Below, piece by piece: positions 32,439 to 44,948 of a DNA stretch of 64,000 bases. The notes beneath the pieces were generated by a model. The model was not told the DNA's origin. It did no database searches and saw only the letters and a program-made list of their open reading frames with translations. Position 1 is the first letter of the stretch, and the number at the start of each line of letters is the position of its first letter. The stretch covers positions 1,736,001-1,800,000 of the forward strand of contig BRON01000003.1 of assembly GCA_024345305.1 (NCBI GenBank), read 5' to 3'. Source of the stretch: Mrakia gelida. Taxonomy: Eukaryota; Basidiomycota; Tremellomycetes; Cystofilobasidiales; Mrakiaceae. A program made the position numbers and the translations under genes.

Positions 32439-35400
32439 ATGTCGACGACTCACCAACCACGACCCTCGGACCATCAACACTCGGGACCCTCTTCTTCCTA
32501 CTCCCCTCAACGAGCCGCTCCCCCTCCTCCTCAGCGAACAAGAACCCGACCATCCGAACATCCATCCTCCTCCTCCCAGCAACAGTCTCAACCTCGAGGT
32601 TCGAGTGAACAGCAGACTCGACCAGCAGAGTCGAGACCTTTGAAGAAGCAAGGCAGCGAGAGGAGGGCGGACGATGTCAAGAGGATCGGTCCTTGGAAGA
32701 TTGGAAGGACAATTGGGAAGGGAAGCTCAGGTACGTCTCTTTTCTTTCTTCACCTTAGGAGAGAGTGTATGCACTAGCGTAGAGTACGAGAAGGAACGAG
32801 CTAGGAAAAGAAGGAGGAAGGGAAGAAGGAAACGAATAGAGAGAGGTCAAACTTTGCCCTCCCTTCCCTTCCCTCTCTTCTTCCCCCATTCTATACCCCT
32901 TCCCACCCTCCCCTCCCTTTCTCTTTTACACCATCCTCTTCTTTGCCCTGCCATCTTTCACCAGAGCTGACTTTCATTCTTTTCCGTTCTGATTTGCATC
33001 TCCCAGGACGCGTGAAACTCGCAAAGCATTCCGTTACTGGTCAATACGCGGCCGTCAAGATCGTTCCAAAGAACGCGATCCTCAACTCGAGAATGTCCAT
33101 CTCCGAGGCTGGAGCCAAATCCGACAAGATTCTTCTCGGGATAGAGAGGGAGATCGTCATCATGAAGCTCATCGACCACCCGAACGTGATGAACCTCTTC
33201 GACGTATGGGAGACGAATGGAGAACTGTTCGTCCCACCCTCTTTCTTCCCGCGGCGGCGTTGAGCTTTCCCTCCCTCCTTCGACTTCAACACCGCATCCT
33301 TCCTCAACTAACGCGTTTCTTTCGCCTTTTCTTGCTCTGGGATGTAGCTACCTGATCATGGAATACGTTCCCGGAGGAGAACTCTTCGACTACTTGGTCT
33401 CCCGAGGTCGACTCCCTCCTCAAGAGGCTCTCCACTACTTCCAACAGATCATCAACGCGGTCGACTACTGCCATCGGTTCAACATCTGCCATCGAGATCT
33501 CAAACCCGAGAACCTTCTCCTCGACTCGGACAAGAACATCAAGGTCGCCGACTTCGGAATGGCTGCCTGGCAGGCTGGAGAGCAGTTGCTCGAGACGAGT
33601 TGTGGAAGTCCTCATTATGCGTCGCCAGAGATCGTTGCTGTTCGTCCTCCTCATCCATCCTTCCTCTTTCTCCCCCTTCTCTCTCGAGGCTCCTCGTCTT
33701 TGGCTTGAGCTCGTGCTGACGATGGTGCTTCGCGTGTCTGGATGACTACAGGGAAAGGCGTACAACGGAGGATCGTCCGACATCTGGTCTTGCGGAGTCA
33801 TCCTCTTCGCTCTTCTCTCGGGACGACTCCCCTTCGACGACGACAACATCCGAGTCCTCCTCCAGAAGGTCAAGGTCGGATCGTTCGAGATGCCCAACGA
33901 GATCCAGGGAACCGCGAGGGATCTCCTCTTCAGGATGCTCGACAAGAACCCCGTCACTCGAATCACCGTTCGTCCCTTCCCTCCCATCCTCCCATCTCTC
34001 TTCCTCGCCTTCGCCTCTCTTTTCAGTAAGCTGACCTCTATTGTTCACTGCTTTGCTCGCGCAGATGCCTCAAATCATCCGTCACCCGTTCTTCGTCTCG
34101 GTCGCTCCTCGTCCCATTCCTGGGCGAGCGTTCGTTCACCCTCCCTCCCTCGACGAGATCGAACGACCCGTCAACAGCGTCGACGACATCGACCCCGACA
34201 TCCTTGGGAACCTCAGGACTCTCTTCCACGGAGAGAAGGACAGCGTGATCATCAAGGGACTTCTCAGCAAGGAGTTCGTTCCCATCTCTCTTTCCCTTTC
34301 ATCTCGCTCGATCTCAAGCTTTCCCTTTCATCGCGCGAACGAGGCTGACTCGTCCATTCCTCTTCTTTCTCATTTCGTAGGAAAACCTGGGAGAAGGCCA
34401 TCTACCACCTCCTTCAGGAGTACCGAGCGAAGAACCTCGAGAACTTCAACATGGACGACGAGGAACCCGACGCTCGAGCTCGTCGACAACCAGCTTCGGC
34501 TCCTCCTACCACTCGTCGACACGTCGTCTCCCACCGTCGCAAGACGAGCGTCACCATCGCCAAGCACTCGGATATCGCTCGAGCTCTCCCTACCTCGTCT
34601 ACTCCTCCTCGAACCTCCCCTACCCGCGCTCGCGTGGCTCCCTCCTCCGGACCTTCCTCCAACAACTCCCCTCGACCCGCTCGACCCTCGGCTCCCACGC
34701 CCACCAAGGCCAGCGAAGGAGCGTCCTCTATCCCTTTGGTCTCGAGGCCTCGACCCGCTCCTCCCGCTGAGCTTCGTCTCGCTCCTCGACCTCCTCCCAC
34801 TCGAGCGCCGTTGGGACCTCGACCTCCTCTCTCCCCTCGAACCTCGTCGGACGTCACCACCACCACCGTTCCAGCCATCATCTTCCAGGAGCCAAGTCCC
34901 AACCGTCCAGCCAGCGTCGTCCTTCGTCAGGTCCAGGAGGAGAACACTCGTCCAGAGTCGATGGTTTCGTCCAGACCCGCTTCGTTAGGGCCCATGGACG
35001 TCGGGTCGAGCGCTCCTCCTTCGCCGTCGCCTCTCACCATCCCTCAGGTCCAGAACCTCGACGTTCAGAGGTTCTTCCACGAGATCGCCGAGCAACTCAA
35101 CAACATCCAGCAAGGTCGATCGTCCATCATCGTCTCTTCGCCAACAGAGTCGCTCTCCTCTCCCTTCCCTCCTCAATCTCCTCAACACCTCTCCCACCCT
35201 CCCTTCCGACCTCTCACCGCTGCCGACGCTCCTCCCTCTACTCCCATCACTCCCAACGGTCTCATGGACCAGTTCGAGGACGCCGAGAACGACATGTCGG
35301 ACGTCGCTTCCATTCGCTCGACGGCTCCCACCTTCGAGAGCCACCACAGCTCTCGAACTCCCTCAACATGGATGGAGAATCCCACCGATCCAGGCTACGG

Positions 35401-36524
35401 AATCGGACTCGGCATCGGATCCTCAGCCTTCCCTCCCTCCGCCTTCGTCGCGCCAGGTCAACGAGGCCGAGAAACTCTTCGTCCTCCCGCGTCTCCCAAC
35501 ACTCAACGATGGAGCATGGCGTCCTCGGTCGCTTCCGGATCGTCGCAGGGAGGAGGAGGAGTCTCTCAGTACCGAACTCCCTCGGGATCGTCGTACGAGA
35601 GCGTGGACGAGAAGGAGAACGTCAACGGAGGACGAGCCAACTCGGTTTCCTACTCGGTCCCTCACTACCGGGCTTCCCTGGATCGAACTCCTACCAAGGC
35701 CACTTCCCACTCGGTCCCAGCTCCTTCGGCACCCAGAGTCGAGCCGATGCACAGCTACCAGCAGCACCAACAGCAGCTGCAGCAGCAGCAGAACCGAGCT
35801 CCTCTGGGAGACGCGACGACTTCGAACCAGTCGAGGTCGAGGCCGATGCCTGTGGCTCCCATCAACACGAACTCGAAGACTCCCAAGAAGGCGAATGGAA
35901 GGAAACGTGAGTCGCTCTTCTTCGTTTCCTCGCTCTCGCTCTCGCTCGTCGTCGTCGCGAAACTGACCTCGACTCTTCGTTCCCTTTCGCTTTCCTCCCT
36001 CAGCCGTCCCCCTCGACCTCTCTACCGGTGTCCTCTCCACCCCTCCACCCTCCTCCGACCCTTCCAAACGCTCCTGGTTCTCCAACCTCTTCTCCTTCAA
36101 AGCCCCCTCCTACTCTCTCTACTCCACCGAAGGTCGTCGAACAACCCGCATCACCACTCGAAACCTCCTCGAATCCTTCGGCGTCCACTGCACCCAGGAA
36201 GGTCCCGAGCACTCCGGTTCCCTCCGCTGCAAGCTCGACGAGGTCAAGGACCCTGCTGGAATCCTCACCGTCTCCAAGGCCGTCAAGTTCAAGGTCGAGT
36301 TCTCGAGCTGTACGGAGAAGGTTGGGAGCGCGAGCGGGTACGTGACGATGGTGGTGATGGTGCAGGAGAAGGGAGCGTTGAGTAGTTTCAAGGCTGTGCA
36401 TGGGATGGTGAGGAGGGATTGGGATTTGGATGGACCCAGGAGTGGAGGAGGGAGTGTTGGAGGTGGGGGAAGGCACTCGCCTGTTTCGAGTCCAGCGTTG
36501 GGAGGAGGGTTCGTTTATGTTTGA
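32439..36524 (+). CDS. Hsl1/Gin4/Kcc4-type (Nim1-related) protein kinase
   Basis: Seven exons: 32439-32730, 33007-33226, 33348-33639, 33752-33967, 34065-34273, 34381-35906, 36004-36524; 1091 residues. The kinase domain starts near residue 85 ([21 protein letters not shown]) with [28 protein letters not shown], the activation segment [19 protein letters not shown] and [20 protein letters not shown] helical stretch after the kinase resembling a UBA-like region ([19 protein letters not shown]) is as expected for AMPK-related kinases. A long Ser/Pro/Gln-rich middle follows with a [11 protein letters not shown] run. The C-terminus ([46 protein letters not shown]) fits a KA1 lipid-binding domain. 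Family members sit at the septin neck, promote Swe1/Wee1 inhibition and couple morphogenesis to mitosis. Which of the yeast paralogues it corresponds to cannot be decided. Confidence 0.88.
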
Positions 36525-37757
36525 TCCGTTTCCTCTCTGCTCGTACTCGCTACATATCATCTCTCATCTCTCATCTCACTCCTCATCTCTCCCTTTTGGG
36601 TTCCATCTTTCCTTCCTCTTCGTTTCCTTCACGTCCGCTTCGATACCCGTCGCGTCTCGTTCTTCTTTTCTTTCCCCTCTTCTCGATCCCTCGTTGGACT
36701 CTCTCATTTCATCATATCTTTTCTCTAACGCCATCTTCCACATCTCATCCTCCTTCACGTATCTATCTATCTATCTATCCTTATTTATCTCTCTCGAGCT
36801 TCTTCGGCTCTTCACACTCCTTTCGATTTTCTTTCTCTCCTCCCTCTGTCTGTCGCTGCCACCTCTCTTTTTCTCTCTATCTTCTCCTCGGTGTCGGTGT
36901 CTACTTTATTTTGTGTGTCTGTCTGTCGACGATGAAACTTCTTCAAACGCAGCCGGACAAGGGAGAGGAAAGAACGAGGGAAAGGAAAGCGAAGTCGCGT
37001 TGTTCGTTTTGCTCTCTCTCTCTCACCACTTCCACTCGTCGTTCCTCACAGGCCTCGAGGCCTTATCTCCTTCCCTCTCCAGTACATCATCGGTAACGGA
37101 GTCTCCGACCGAGCAGAATCTTCACCTCCCTTGACTCGTTCAACCCAAGCAAGCAGGGGCTTCAAGACAGGCGTCAGATCCGCTTTCTAGAGGGCCGCTC
37201 GCCTCCCACAGTTTCAAAGCAGGTTCCTGGCAGAGCGATACACCTCCTCTTACGCTGTCTCAAAAGTCAGAAGATGCTCAGGTGTACTGTAGAGGTTCCT
37301 TGTCGCTGAGGAGGGCCGACGAGAAGGTCGAGTTCGTTCTTCCTCGTCCTGTTGGAGGCTGCGAGCAAGTTTGCGACGTCTCTCAAACACTACAGGAGAC
37401 AGTCATCCTAGTAGATACTTTTCGAGTCGAGGCGTGGAAAAAATCTTCGGTGGTGACCGTCCGGAAGCAGCGGAAAGCTTGACTCGAACGAGCTCAACTT
37501 TCAGCTGAGCTCGATTTCGTCCCTTCTTGCAACCACGACGCTTCCCATCCTCAGCCGACATCTCTTTCAGCAACTATAAGGGCTCTGGGCACTCGAGCAG
37601 ACTCTCATCCTACTCTCAGTGAGTTCAGCTCCGAAATTTTTGCCCTCTAGTCGGACCTGAAGCTCACAAACCGGTCGAGCTCTCCCCTTCTCCTTCCCTC
37701 CACTTCATCCTTCTTTCTCTCTCTCTCGCCAGGCTCCATCCATCTCCCCTCAACACC
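36525..37757. other. Intergenic region between kinase and Zn2Cys6 gene
   Basis: CT-rich 3' flank of the kinase gene with a (TATC)n run at 36760-36779, then promoter of the transcription-factor gene. Overlapping frames between 36419 and 37134 are Ser/Leu/Phe-rich low complexity. No RNA gene seen. Confidence 0.5.
36760..36779. repeat. (TATC)n microsatellite
   Basis: Five TATC units in the CT-rich 3' flank of the Hsl1-type kinase gene. Confidence 0.8.
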
Positions 37758-40700
37758 ATGGCTCCATCTCAACCTCCACCCAAGGAGGAATCTCCTCCAT
37801 CTCCACCTTCGACCTCGACCTCCAAAGTGACCTCTTCCTCCCTCCTCCATCTTCTCGCGGACGCTTCGAGTGAGCTCCCATCGAGAATCGGAAGCTCGTA
37901 TCACCTCTCGCCCAACCCTCCTCCTGGGCTAGCATCCCCCGCTCCGGGACTCGTCTCTGATGGCTCAGGTGGGAAGAAGAGGAAGGCGGAGCAGGATGGG
38001 TCAGAGGGAGCAGGTGGGAAGAAGGATAAAGGGAAGCAACCAGCTGCAGGCAAGGCCGTTTTGAGTTGTCAGGTTCGTCCGCTCTTGATTCTCTCCCTCC
38101 CTTCTCTCGTCGCGTTGATGTCGGAGCGATGAACTGATATCGTCTCTTCTCTTGGATTCACAGGAGTGTAGACGCCTGTACGTCGATCTCGCATCTCGTT
38201 ATGCTTCTTCTCTCGGATCAGTTTGAGCTGACTCGTCTCTCCGTCTCCCCTCCTCTCCCTCGTTTGCGTTGGTCAGCAAACTGTTCGTCCTCGTCCTTCC
38301 ATCTCTCATCTTTCACAGTCCAGAAGCTGACTTTCTATCGATACATCTGATCCTCAGCAAATGTGATCGTGTCTTCCCCTGCTCGAACTGCAAGAAACGA
38401 GGAGTCGCTACGATCTGGTGAGCTCGAAGTTCGACTCGCCTCGCGCTCAACCCATCTTCTTCGCTGACCATTTCTTCTTCCCAGTCCGGACGGAGAACTG
38501 AAGGGAGGGAAGGGGAAACGTCTCATCCTCGCCTCGACAGTCGAGCTTCACGCTCGAATCTCAACCCTCGAGCAGGCTCTTCACGACGCTCACTGCTCCG
38601 CGACGGGCTCGACTGCTCCCCATCCCCTTCTCGCCAGCTCCTTCCACTTCGAACCACTGGACGTGAGCAGTAATTCACCTCTCTATCGTCTTGAAACGAT
38701 GACTGACTCTCTCCTCCCCTTCTTCCTGCTCCAGGTCATCGACTCCGTCCCAACTCCTTCAGCTTCGGGCCCCTCCTCTGGACCTTCCCTCCCTCGAGAA
38801 CCTATCGACGCTACAGCGGTCGACATCGCTCAACGATCGAACTACGGGTCACTGACTATGTCGGAAGAACCAGGAGTCACTCGATTCTTCGGGCCAGCAG
38901 GAAGTGAGTCGCTTCGAACCAGCGCTGCTTCGAACTCGGCTTTTTTTCGACGCGTCGAGCTGACCCGCGTTCTTCTTCCTTCTCCTTTTCAGGCCAATAC
39001 TTTCTGGTTCGTTGTCTCCTCCCATCACATTGCTCATGCTTAAAGCGACCAAGCTGACGTGCCTCGTTCTTCTTTCGCCACAGGCTGAGGATTCGTCTCC
39101 GCCATCCTCTTCCTCGGGACAACCCACTTCTCGACCTTCTCCTCACGACCCATATGCCAACGCCTTCTCCTCCTCCTCCAATCTCGACGATCTCCACTTC
39201 GGACTGCATCAAACTCCCAGTGGTCTCACCGACTCGTTCCCTTTCGAGGGAGCTCCCGCCTCAACCCAAGTCTCGCTCGAGGTGCTCAGGTCGTACTTGC
39301 CGAGCAGGGAACTCGCTTGGAGTCTGGCTGAGACCTACTACAGGGTGAGTTGGTAGACTATGTAATGGGCTGCTAGTCTTGAGCTGACCTTCTCTCCTTC
39401 CACGCAACAGAACGCGAGCTGGATGCACGAGGACATCGTCCCTCGCTCGTCGTTCTACCAACACTTCTTCCCTCACTTCTACCCCAACGAGCCTTCTTCA
39501 CAGCCTCCTAATATCAACAACCATCGTCTCGCCGTTCTCTACATGATCTTGAGTCTTGGATCGCTGTTCGACTTGAACGTCCCGGCTCGTGAGTGCCCTG
39601 CTTCCTCCGTCGCGCTTCTTTTCGACAAATTCGCTCCTTTGTGGCTGACTTCGATTCCTTTCTTCTTCTCAGAGAACAAGACGAGTCGCAAGTACTACTC
39701 GCTAGCTCGAGCGTCTCTTGCATGGAGTGAGTCCGGTTGCGTCTCCTCGTTCGCTGTCCTTGCGTCTCGATCCTGACTCTTGACGCGTCTTCTTTCTCTC
39801 AGACACTACCGCTTCAGTGGCTTTCATTCAAGCGATTCACCTGATGGTGACGATGCTCATGCATGCTGAGAAGGCTACGACGGGAGGAGAAGCTTCTTGG
39901 CCGCTCTTGCGACTCGCCGTCGCTGCTTCGCAGTCGGTTCGTCCTCCCTGTCATTTCTTCCACGAGACGTCTTCTAATCGTTTTCTGACTCCCTCACCTC
40001 GTCTCTCTCTTCAGATTGGTCTCCATCGCGACGGAGCGAACTGGAACCTGAGACCAGAAGAGGTTGAAGAGAGACGACGTGTCTTCTGGGAGGTTCGTTC
40101 GACTCGTCCTTTTCTCCCCTTCCGAACGTATCGCTGACCCTCTTCGCCACGCATTCTCCTCAGATCAACTCGTACGACATCTCGCAATCGATAGCACTGG
40201 GTAGACCTCGAGGTGAGCCGAATACTCCACTCCCTTCAGTCGTTTGTCGACGCTCGCTGACCGTCGCTTCCCTTCCCTCCTTCCCTCAGCCATGGCCTCT
40301 GCGACGATCGACACTCAGTTCCCTGGATCAGGAACGGACGACAGCCTTCTCCGAACTGCTTCCCAACAGAAGTACCTCTTCTGCAACATCCTCACCCAAA
40401 TCAACGATCTCCAGGTCAGTCCGACTCGTCTTTCGTCGCTCTCCTCGCGTCCAGATTCTTCGCTGACTCGACTCGTCTGTCCTTCCTCAGACGTCTGCTG
40501 TCATCGGAACATTCCACCAAGTCCTCAAGATCGACCGAGAGATCCGAGCGTTCGAGAAGAACCTGCCCACGCAACTCCATTGCACCGAAGACTCGTGAGT
40601 TCTCGCTTTCCTCGACTCGCTCGCTGTGCCCGACGCTCACACGTGCTCCTTCGACTTGCAGATGCGTGCTACCGGAGGACGGAGAGGACTGGGACGCCAA

Positions 40701-42109
40701 GAAGCTCATCCTTCAGCGATACGGGAACCTGCTGATGATCAACGCTGCGTGAGTCGAGTTCCTCGTACGATGGAGTGGATGGATGGGAGGACGCGACTGA
40801 TCGTCCCTCTCTTGCTCCTTCGCCTTCGTCAGACTTCTCTTCACCCATCGAGGATGCTTCGCTCGAGCACTGAGAGATCATCCTGACGAGCCGCTCAAGA
40901 GCAAGTGTGAGTTGAAGAACGGACCTGCATCTCGTGAGATCGAACCTCGCTAACTCACTTCACTTCGGTTCGTTTCCTTCGGCTCATCTCAGTCTCCCAA
41001 AGCTACGTCGCCGAGCTCGAGGCTTCGAAGGTTCTCATTTCAGTTCTTCGAGACGTCTGTGAGTTGCCTCTCAGCACGCTCGACCCTGGTCTTGCCGTTC
41101 AAACTAATCTGACGCGTTCTCTCGTTCGTTCGTTCACAGTAAAACTCCAACTCCCTCTCGTCTCTCGATTCTGGATCTTCTTCTTCCACTCCTTCAGTGC
41201 AGCAGCTTCCTTAGCCGTCGCAGTGATCCGAGCACCGAAGTCGAGTTTGGCGAAGGCTGCGTTCGAGGAGGTCGAGCTGGCTGTGTCTCTCTTCGAGACG
41301 GCCAAGGTTGGAAGCAGAGCGCGAGACGAGCTGGTGAGTCGCGACTTCCTTCTCTTCCCACGCGATCCTCGGTTCTGACCAATCACTTCTTCCATTTCTA
41401 GCCTACGCTTCAGCGACTCCGAGACCGTGAGTCAATCTCGAATCCTCGAGCACCGCGTCAAAATCAATCTCTTTTCGAAACCTCGACTGACGACCCCTCT
41501 TCTTTCGGTCTTCCTCCTCTTTCCCAGGTGCCCGAGAGCAACTCCTCTCCTCCCGCGGTCCATCCCGAAAACTCGCCACCTCCACCTCGGCCGGTCAACC
41601 CTCAGCAGACGATCCCATCGACCTCCTCGGAGCCGAAACCACCCTCCATCGCACTCGAGCTCCCCCTGCTTCAACAACCACTCCCTCTTCCTCTCACCTT
41701 AGTCCCCCCGCTTCAACCTCAGCCACCCCCTCCTCCTCAACCTCAGCACCCAGTCCAGACCCTTTCCGACTCCCTACGACGCTCGAGGAGGCCGTCGCTC
41801 AGTCCATGCCCGCCGTTGTGGACGAAGGAGGAGGAGGGTCGTTCGACGGGTTCCCTCAGTGGATGCAGGACCCCATGCCTTACGGAGATGGGAGTTTGGA
41901 GAACGTGGGACTGTTTGGGTTTGGGGGGCAGCAGCCGCAGGGGATGTTGGCTGGGGGAGGGGGGCAGGATGCGGAGTTTGATTTTGACGAGGTGAGTGAG
42001 CGAGACGAGACGCGTGAAGGGGGGAGGGAAGAAGGCGATACTGACCGCTTGATTGATCTGTTTTTCGCAGTTCATCGCTGGTCTGGGAGTTTCGATGAAC
42101 GATCCTTGA
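37758..42109 (+). CDS. Zn2Cys6 fungal transcription factor
   Basis: Twenty-two exons: 37758-38072, 38164-38177, 38277-38282, 38358-38417, 38485-38662, 38735-38903, 38993-39006, 39084-39344, 39411-39588, 39673-39726, 39803-39936, 40015-40092, 40164-40212, 40290-40414, 40491-40594, 40662-40748, 40833-40906, 40993-41058, 41140-41333, 41402-41426, 41528-41991, 42071-42109; 895 residues, phases consistent throughout. The zinc cluster reads CQECRRLKLKCDRVFPCSNC then KKRGVATIC, i.e. C-x2-C-x6-C-x5/6-C-x2-C, followed by STVELHARISTLEQALHDA, a likely short coiled-coil dimeriser. The middle holds the fungal_trans domain (YYSLARASLAW, IGLHRDGANWNLRPEEVEER, RRVFWEINSYDISQSIALGRPR). The C-terminus is Ser/Pro-rich, then Gly/acid-rich (DAEFDFDEFIAGLGVSM), a plausible activation region. 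Target pathway unknown. Exon 3 is just 6 nt and sits inside the zinc cluster. Confidence 0.85.
38277..38282 (+). other. 6-nt in-frame microexon inside the zinc cluster
   Basis: CAAACT is flanked by intron 38178-38276 (GTACGT donor, GAGCTGAC branch, GGTCAG acceptor) and intron 38283-38357 (GTTCGT donor, AAGCTGAC branch, CCTCAG acceptor). Including it gives the standard C-x6-C spacing (RRLKLK); skipping it gives C-x4-C and keeps the frame. Confidence 0.75.
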
Positions 42110-42384
42110 TGTGATGGTCGCTTCTCTACGTCTACGTCTTCGCTGATGCCTGGGTACTTGCGAGTCGAAGTTGACGAGTTGGCGGACGCGCTCGTTCGGC
42201 TTCCTTCTTTCGTCCCTAGTTGTTCTGCTTATCTCCGTTAGGGGTCTCTCCCATGCCAGCAGCTTGGGATCTAGCGCAGTGGCGAAAAAAAGAGCGACCA
42301 GAGTAGATAAATAAACTCGAACTCGAACCAAAGACAAGCTCACCCGCCTCGCTCCCTTCCCTTCCCTCCTCCTCTCTCACACCC

Positions 42385-44735
42385 ATGCATCCCTCCCCCT
42401 TCGTCCACCCCGGCTCTCACCAAGAACCCTCCTGGTTCGGCTCCATCCGCTCGTTCAGTCTCCTTGGAGGCGAACCCATCTACGTTGAACGCTCTCGAGA
42501 CCGACAAGCAGTCGTCGACCTCCTCAATGTGAGCTCGACTCGCACCCTTCCCTTCCCTCTCCCCTTCTCCCTCTCCCCCTCGCTTACACCCCCCTTCCCT
42601 TGCAGTACCACGGCGCGACCGTCTCCACCTCCCTCTTTCACCGCCCTTACCCCAAGATCGTGATCGTCAAATCCTCGGCGGCTGGGTTGGACGTTCATGT
42701 TGAGCTTGACGCTTTGGAGGAGAAGCATGGGCCGAAGCTGAAGGAGAAGGGTTGGACGAGACCTGTTGTGTTGCTGAGAGGGTGGATAGACGAGTTCCTC
42801 AAGAGGAGGATCCCTTTGACGGAGGAGGATGAGGATCATCCCTGGGTGGGTGGGTTCGAGGTTAGGAATCCGAACGAGGAAGAAGAGGAGGAGGACGAAG
42901 ACGAGATGTTGATCGTTCAGCCCTCGACGCCTCCTCCCGCCGAAGAACAAGACGAACCACCAGAACCAGAGGAGGAGGTCCCAGTCGTCGAGAATCGTAA
43001 AGGAAAGGGCAAGGAGCTCAAGCGGCGAAGACGGAGGGTGGATAGTTCAGACGAGGACGAGGAAGAGGAAGAGGAGGGTACGAAGGAGGAGAGGAGGTTC
43101 AAGAGGATTAAGCGGGAGGTGAAGGAGGAGGAGATTCAAGAGGAGGAGGAGAGGATAGAGGTTCCTATGAGGGAGTACGGGCCCGAAGAAGAGGAGACTA
43201 TACCGCCGGAGGAGGAGGCACCAGCACCAGCACCAGTTGAAGCGAGGAGGAGGGAGGAGGACGACGACGACACTCGCGTTCGGAGGAGGCTCTCAAGACG
43301 GACCAGCTCGAGGATGGGATCGACTTCGAGTGGTTGGGTCGGCTTCGCCTAGGAAGGGAGGAAAGGCGGGAGAGCCTTCTGGATCTGGGTCTGTGTCGCC
43401 GATGAAACTTCCTCGACCACCGACAATCGAAGCGTCGCCGGCGCGTTCTCCCTCTCCTCCTCCCGTTCCTCCTCCCGCCCCCATTCCCATCGCTCGCCCT
43501 CCCACACCACCACCACCCGCACCTGCACCTCTTCTCCCTCTTCCTCTCCCACCACCACCACTCGCCCTCCCTCCCCGATCCAAACTTCCCTCCCTCCCCC
43601 CTCACCTCTTCTCATCCTTCCTCACCTCCATGATCTCCACCGTCCCTCAACTCGACTCCCTCCCCCTCGTCTTCGACGTCCCCTTCTGGAAACTCTCCGA
43701 CCCCGACCTTCGAGCGATGATGTGGAAGGAGAGCGCTGGCTTGTGGATCGAGAGGGGGAGTTGGGAGGAGTGGAAGGAGAGTTTGGAGGAGCTTGAGGCT
43801 GCTTTTGTTGGAGTCAAGTTTGGGACTGGGGAGATGAAAAGGAAGGGGTTGGGGTGGTTGAAGACGGATGGGTGGACGAAGGGCAGGTCTGGGAGGGGTG
43901 GCGCGATGGCGGGGTGGATTGATGGGGCGAGGTGGGAGAAGGGGAGGGGGGAATGGGTGAGTTCAGTTTGAGTTGGGACTTCGTAGGGTGCTTCGAGGCT
44001 TTGAGATCGATGTCTGACCCTTCCTCTTTCTTTCCTCCGATCCTCTCGTTCACTCAGGTCTTCCGAGAAAAGGTGCGTCTGTCTCCCTTCGTCCCTCCCT
44101 CGACCCGAACGCGTCCTCGTCGATTTCTCACCTCTCTCCCTCCGTCACCTCCTCCCTTCTCCCTCGCAGATCATCGGTCTAAGCGACATCCAGGACTGGA
44201 AACCTCGCAAGGACTGTTACTCTACGCCCGAGCAGTCAGTCCTTTCCTCATCCCATCCCTCCTCTCTTCCCACGCGTCTCCTCCCAAACTCACCTTCATC
44301 TCCCTCGTCGCGCCTTCGCAGATTCGCCTCCTTCTTCAACGACTCCTCCCCCTTCTCCTTGGGTCGAACCCCTCCCGAACCAGTAGACATCGAGTGGGAT
44401 GGGTCAATTTCGGCGGAGGAGGAGTATTTGCGTGAGTCGCGTGTCTTCGTCTACTTTCGTCTTCTCTCTCTTGCCTTCCTTCGTCCCACTAACCCACCCT
44501 CCCTTCTCTCCCTTCCCCCTTCACTCGACCACTCGCTCGCTTCGCTCCATCAGGCCGTCGCATGGCCCTCACCCTCGTCTGGTCCAACTGGCTTCGGAAC
44601 CTTCAAGTCATCTCGTCCTCCGGAGGCGTACTCACGAAGGACTCGATCCCGGAGGTGCCGAGTGAGGACGGCCTTTATGAAGGGTTGAAGGAGGGTGGGG
44701 CGGTTGAGGAGGGGAGGGGTGGCGGGAGGAGTTGA
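42385..44735 (+). CDS. Unknown protein with BRCT-like N-terminus; reading frame changes inside
   Basis: Exon 1 is 42385-42528 and exon 2 starts at 42606. The first 130 residues (SIRSFSLLGGEPIYVER, LLNYHGATVSTSLF, RPVVLLRGWIDEFLKRRIPL) are arranged like a BRCT domain, with the strand, the gap glycine and the late tryptophan. A long acidic and Lys-rich region follows. The frame open from 42606 stops at 43352, but another frame is open from 43171 and continues with good sequence (SGSGSVSPMKLPRPPTIEA, LVFDVPFWKLSDPDL, GLGWLKTDGWTKG) to a donor at 43957; further exons are 44058-44072 (15 nt), 44170-44234, 44322-44431 and 44554-44735. I find no canonical intron joining the two frames. It may be a sequencing indel, a broken gene, or two closely spaced genes. 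BRCT suggests a nuclear role in DNA repair, replication or telomeres, but this is weak. Confidence 0.5.
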
Positions 44736-44948
44736 TGATGGGGAGGAAAGACGCGAAGGTCGCGTTTCGTTTCGTTGTTTTCGCGGTTTGGGTCTTGGTT
44801 TGGTGTGGTTCGGGTTTTTGACGAGTTTTACGAACAATATATGTATGGATAGATACTTTAAAAGAGTCTAGGCTCGGGAAGACGCGAAACGAAAGCGAAA
44901 ACGAAAGCGAAAGAACGACTACAAACGAAGGCCAAGACGCCGCTCCCC

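Noticed and set aside
36760..36779. Short tandem repeats as possible CRISPR or satellite
   Set aside because: Only simple microsatellites with 2-6 base units; no repeats with unique spacers anywhere in the window.
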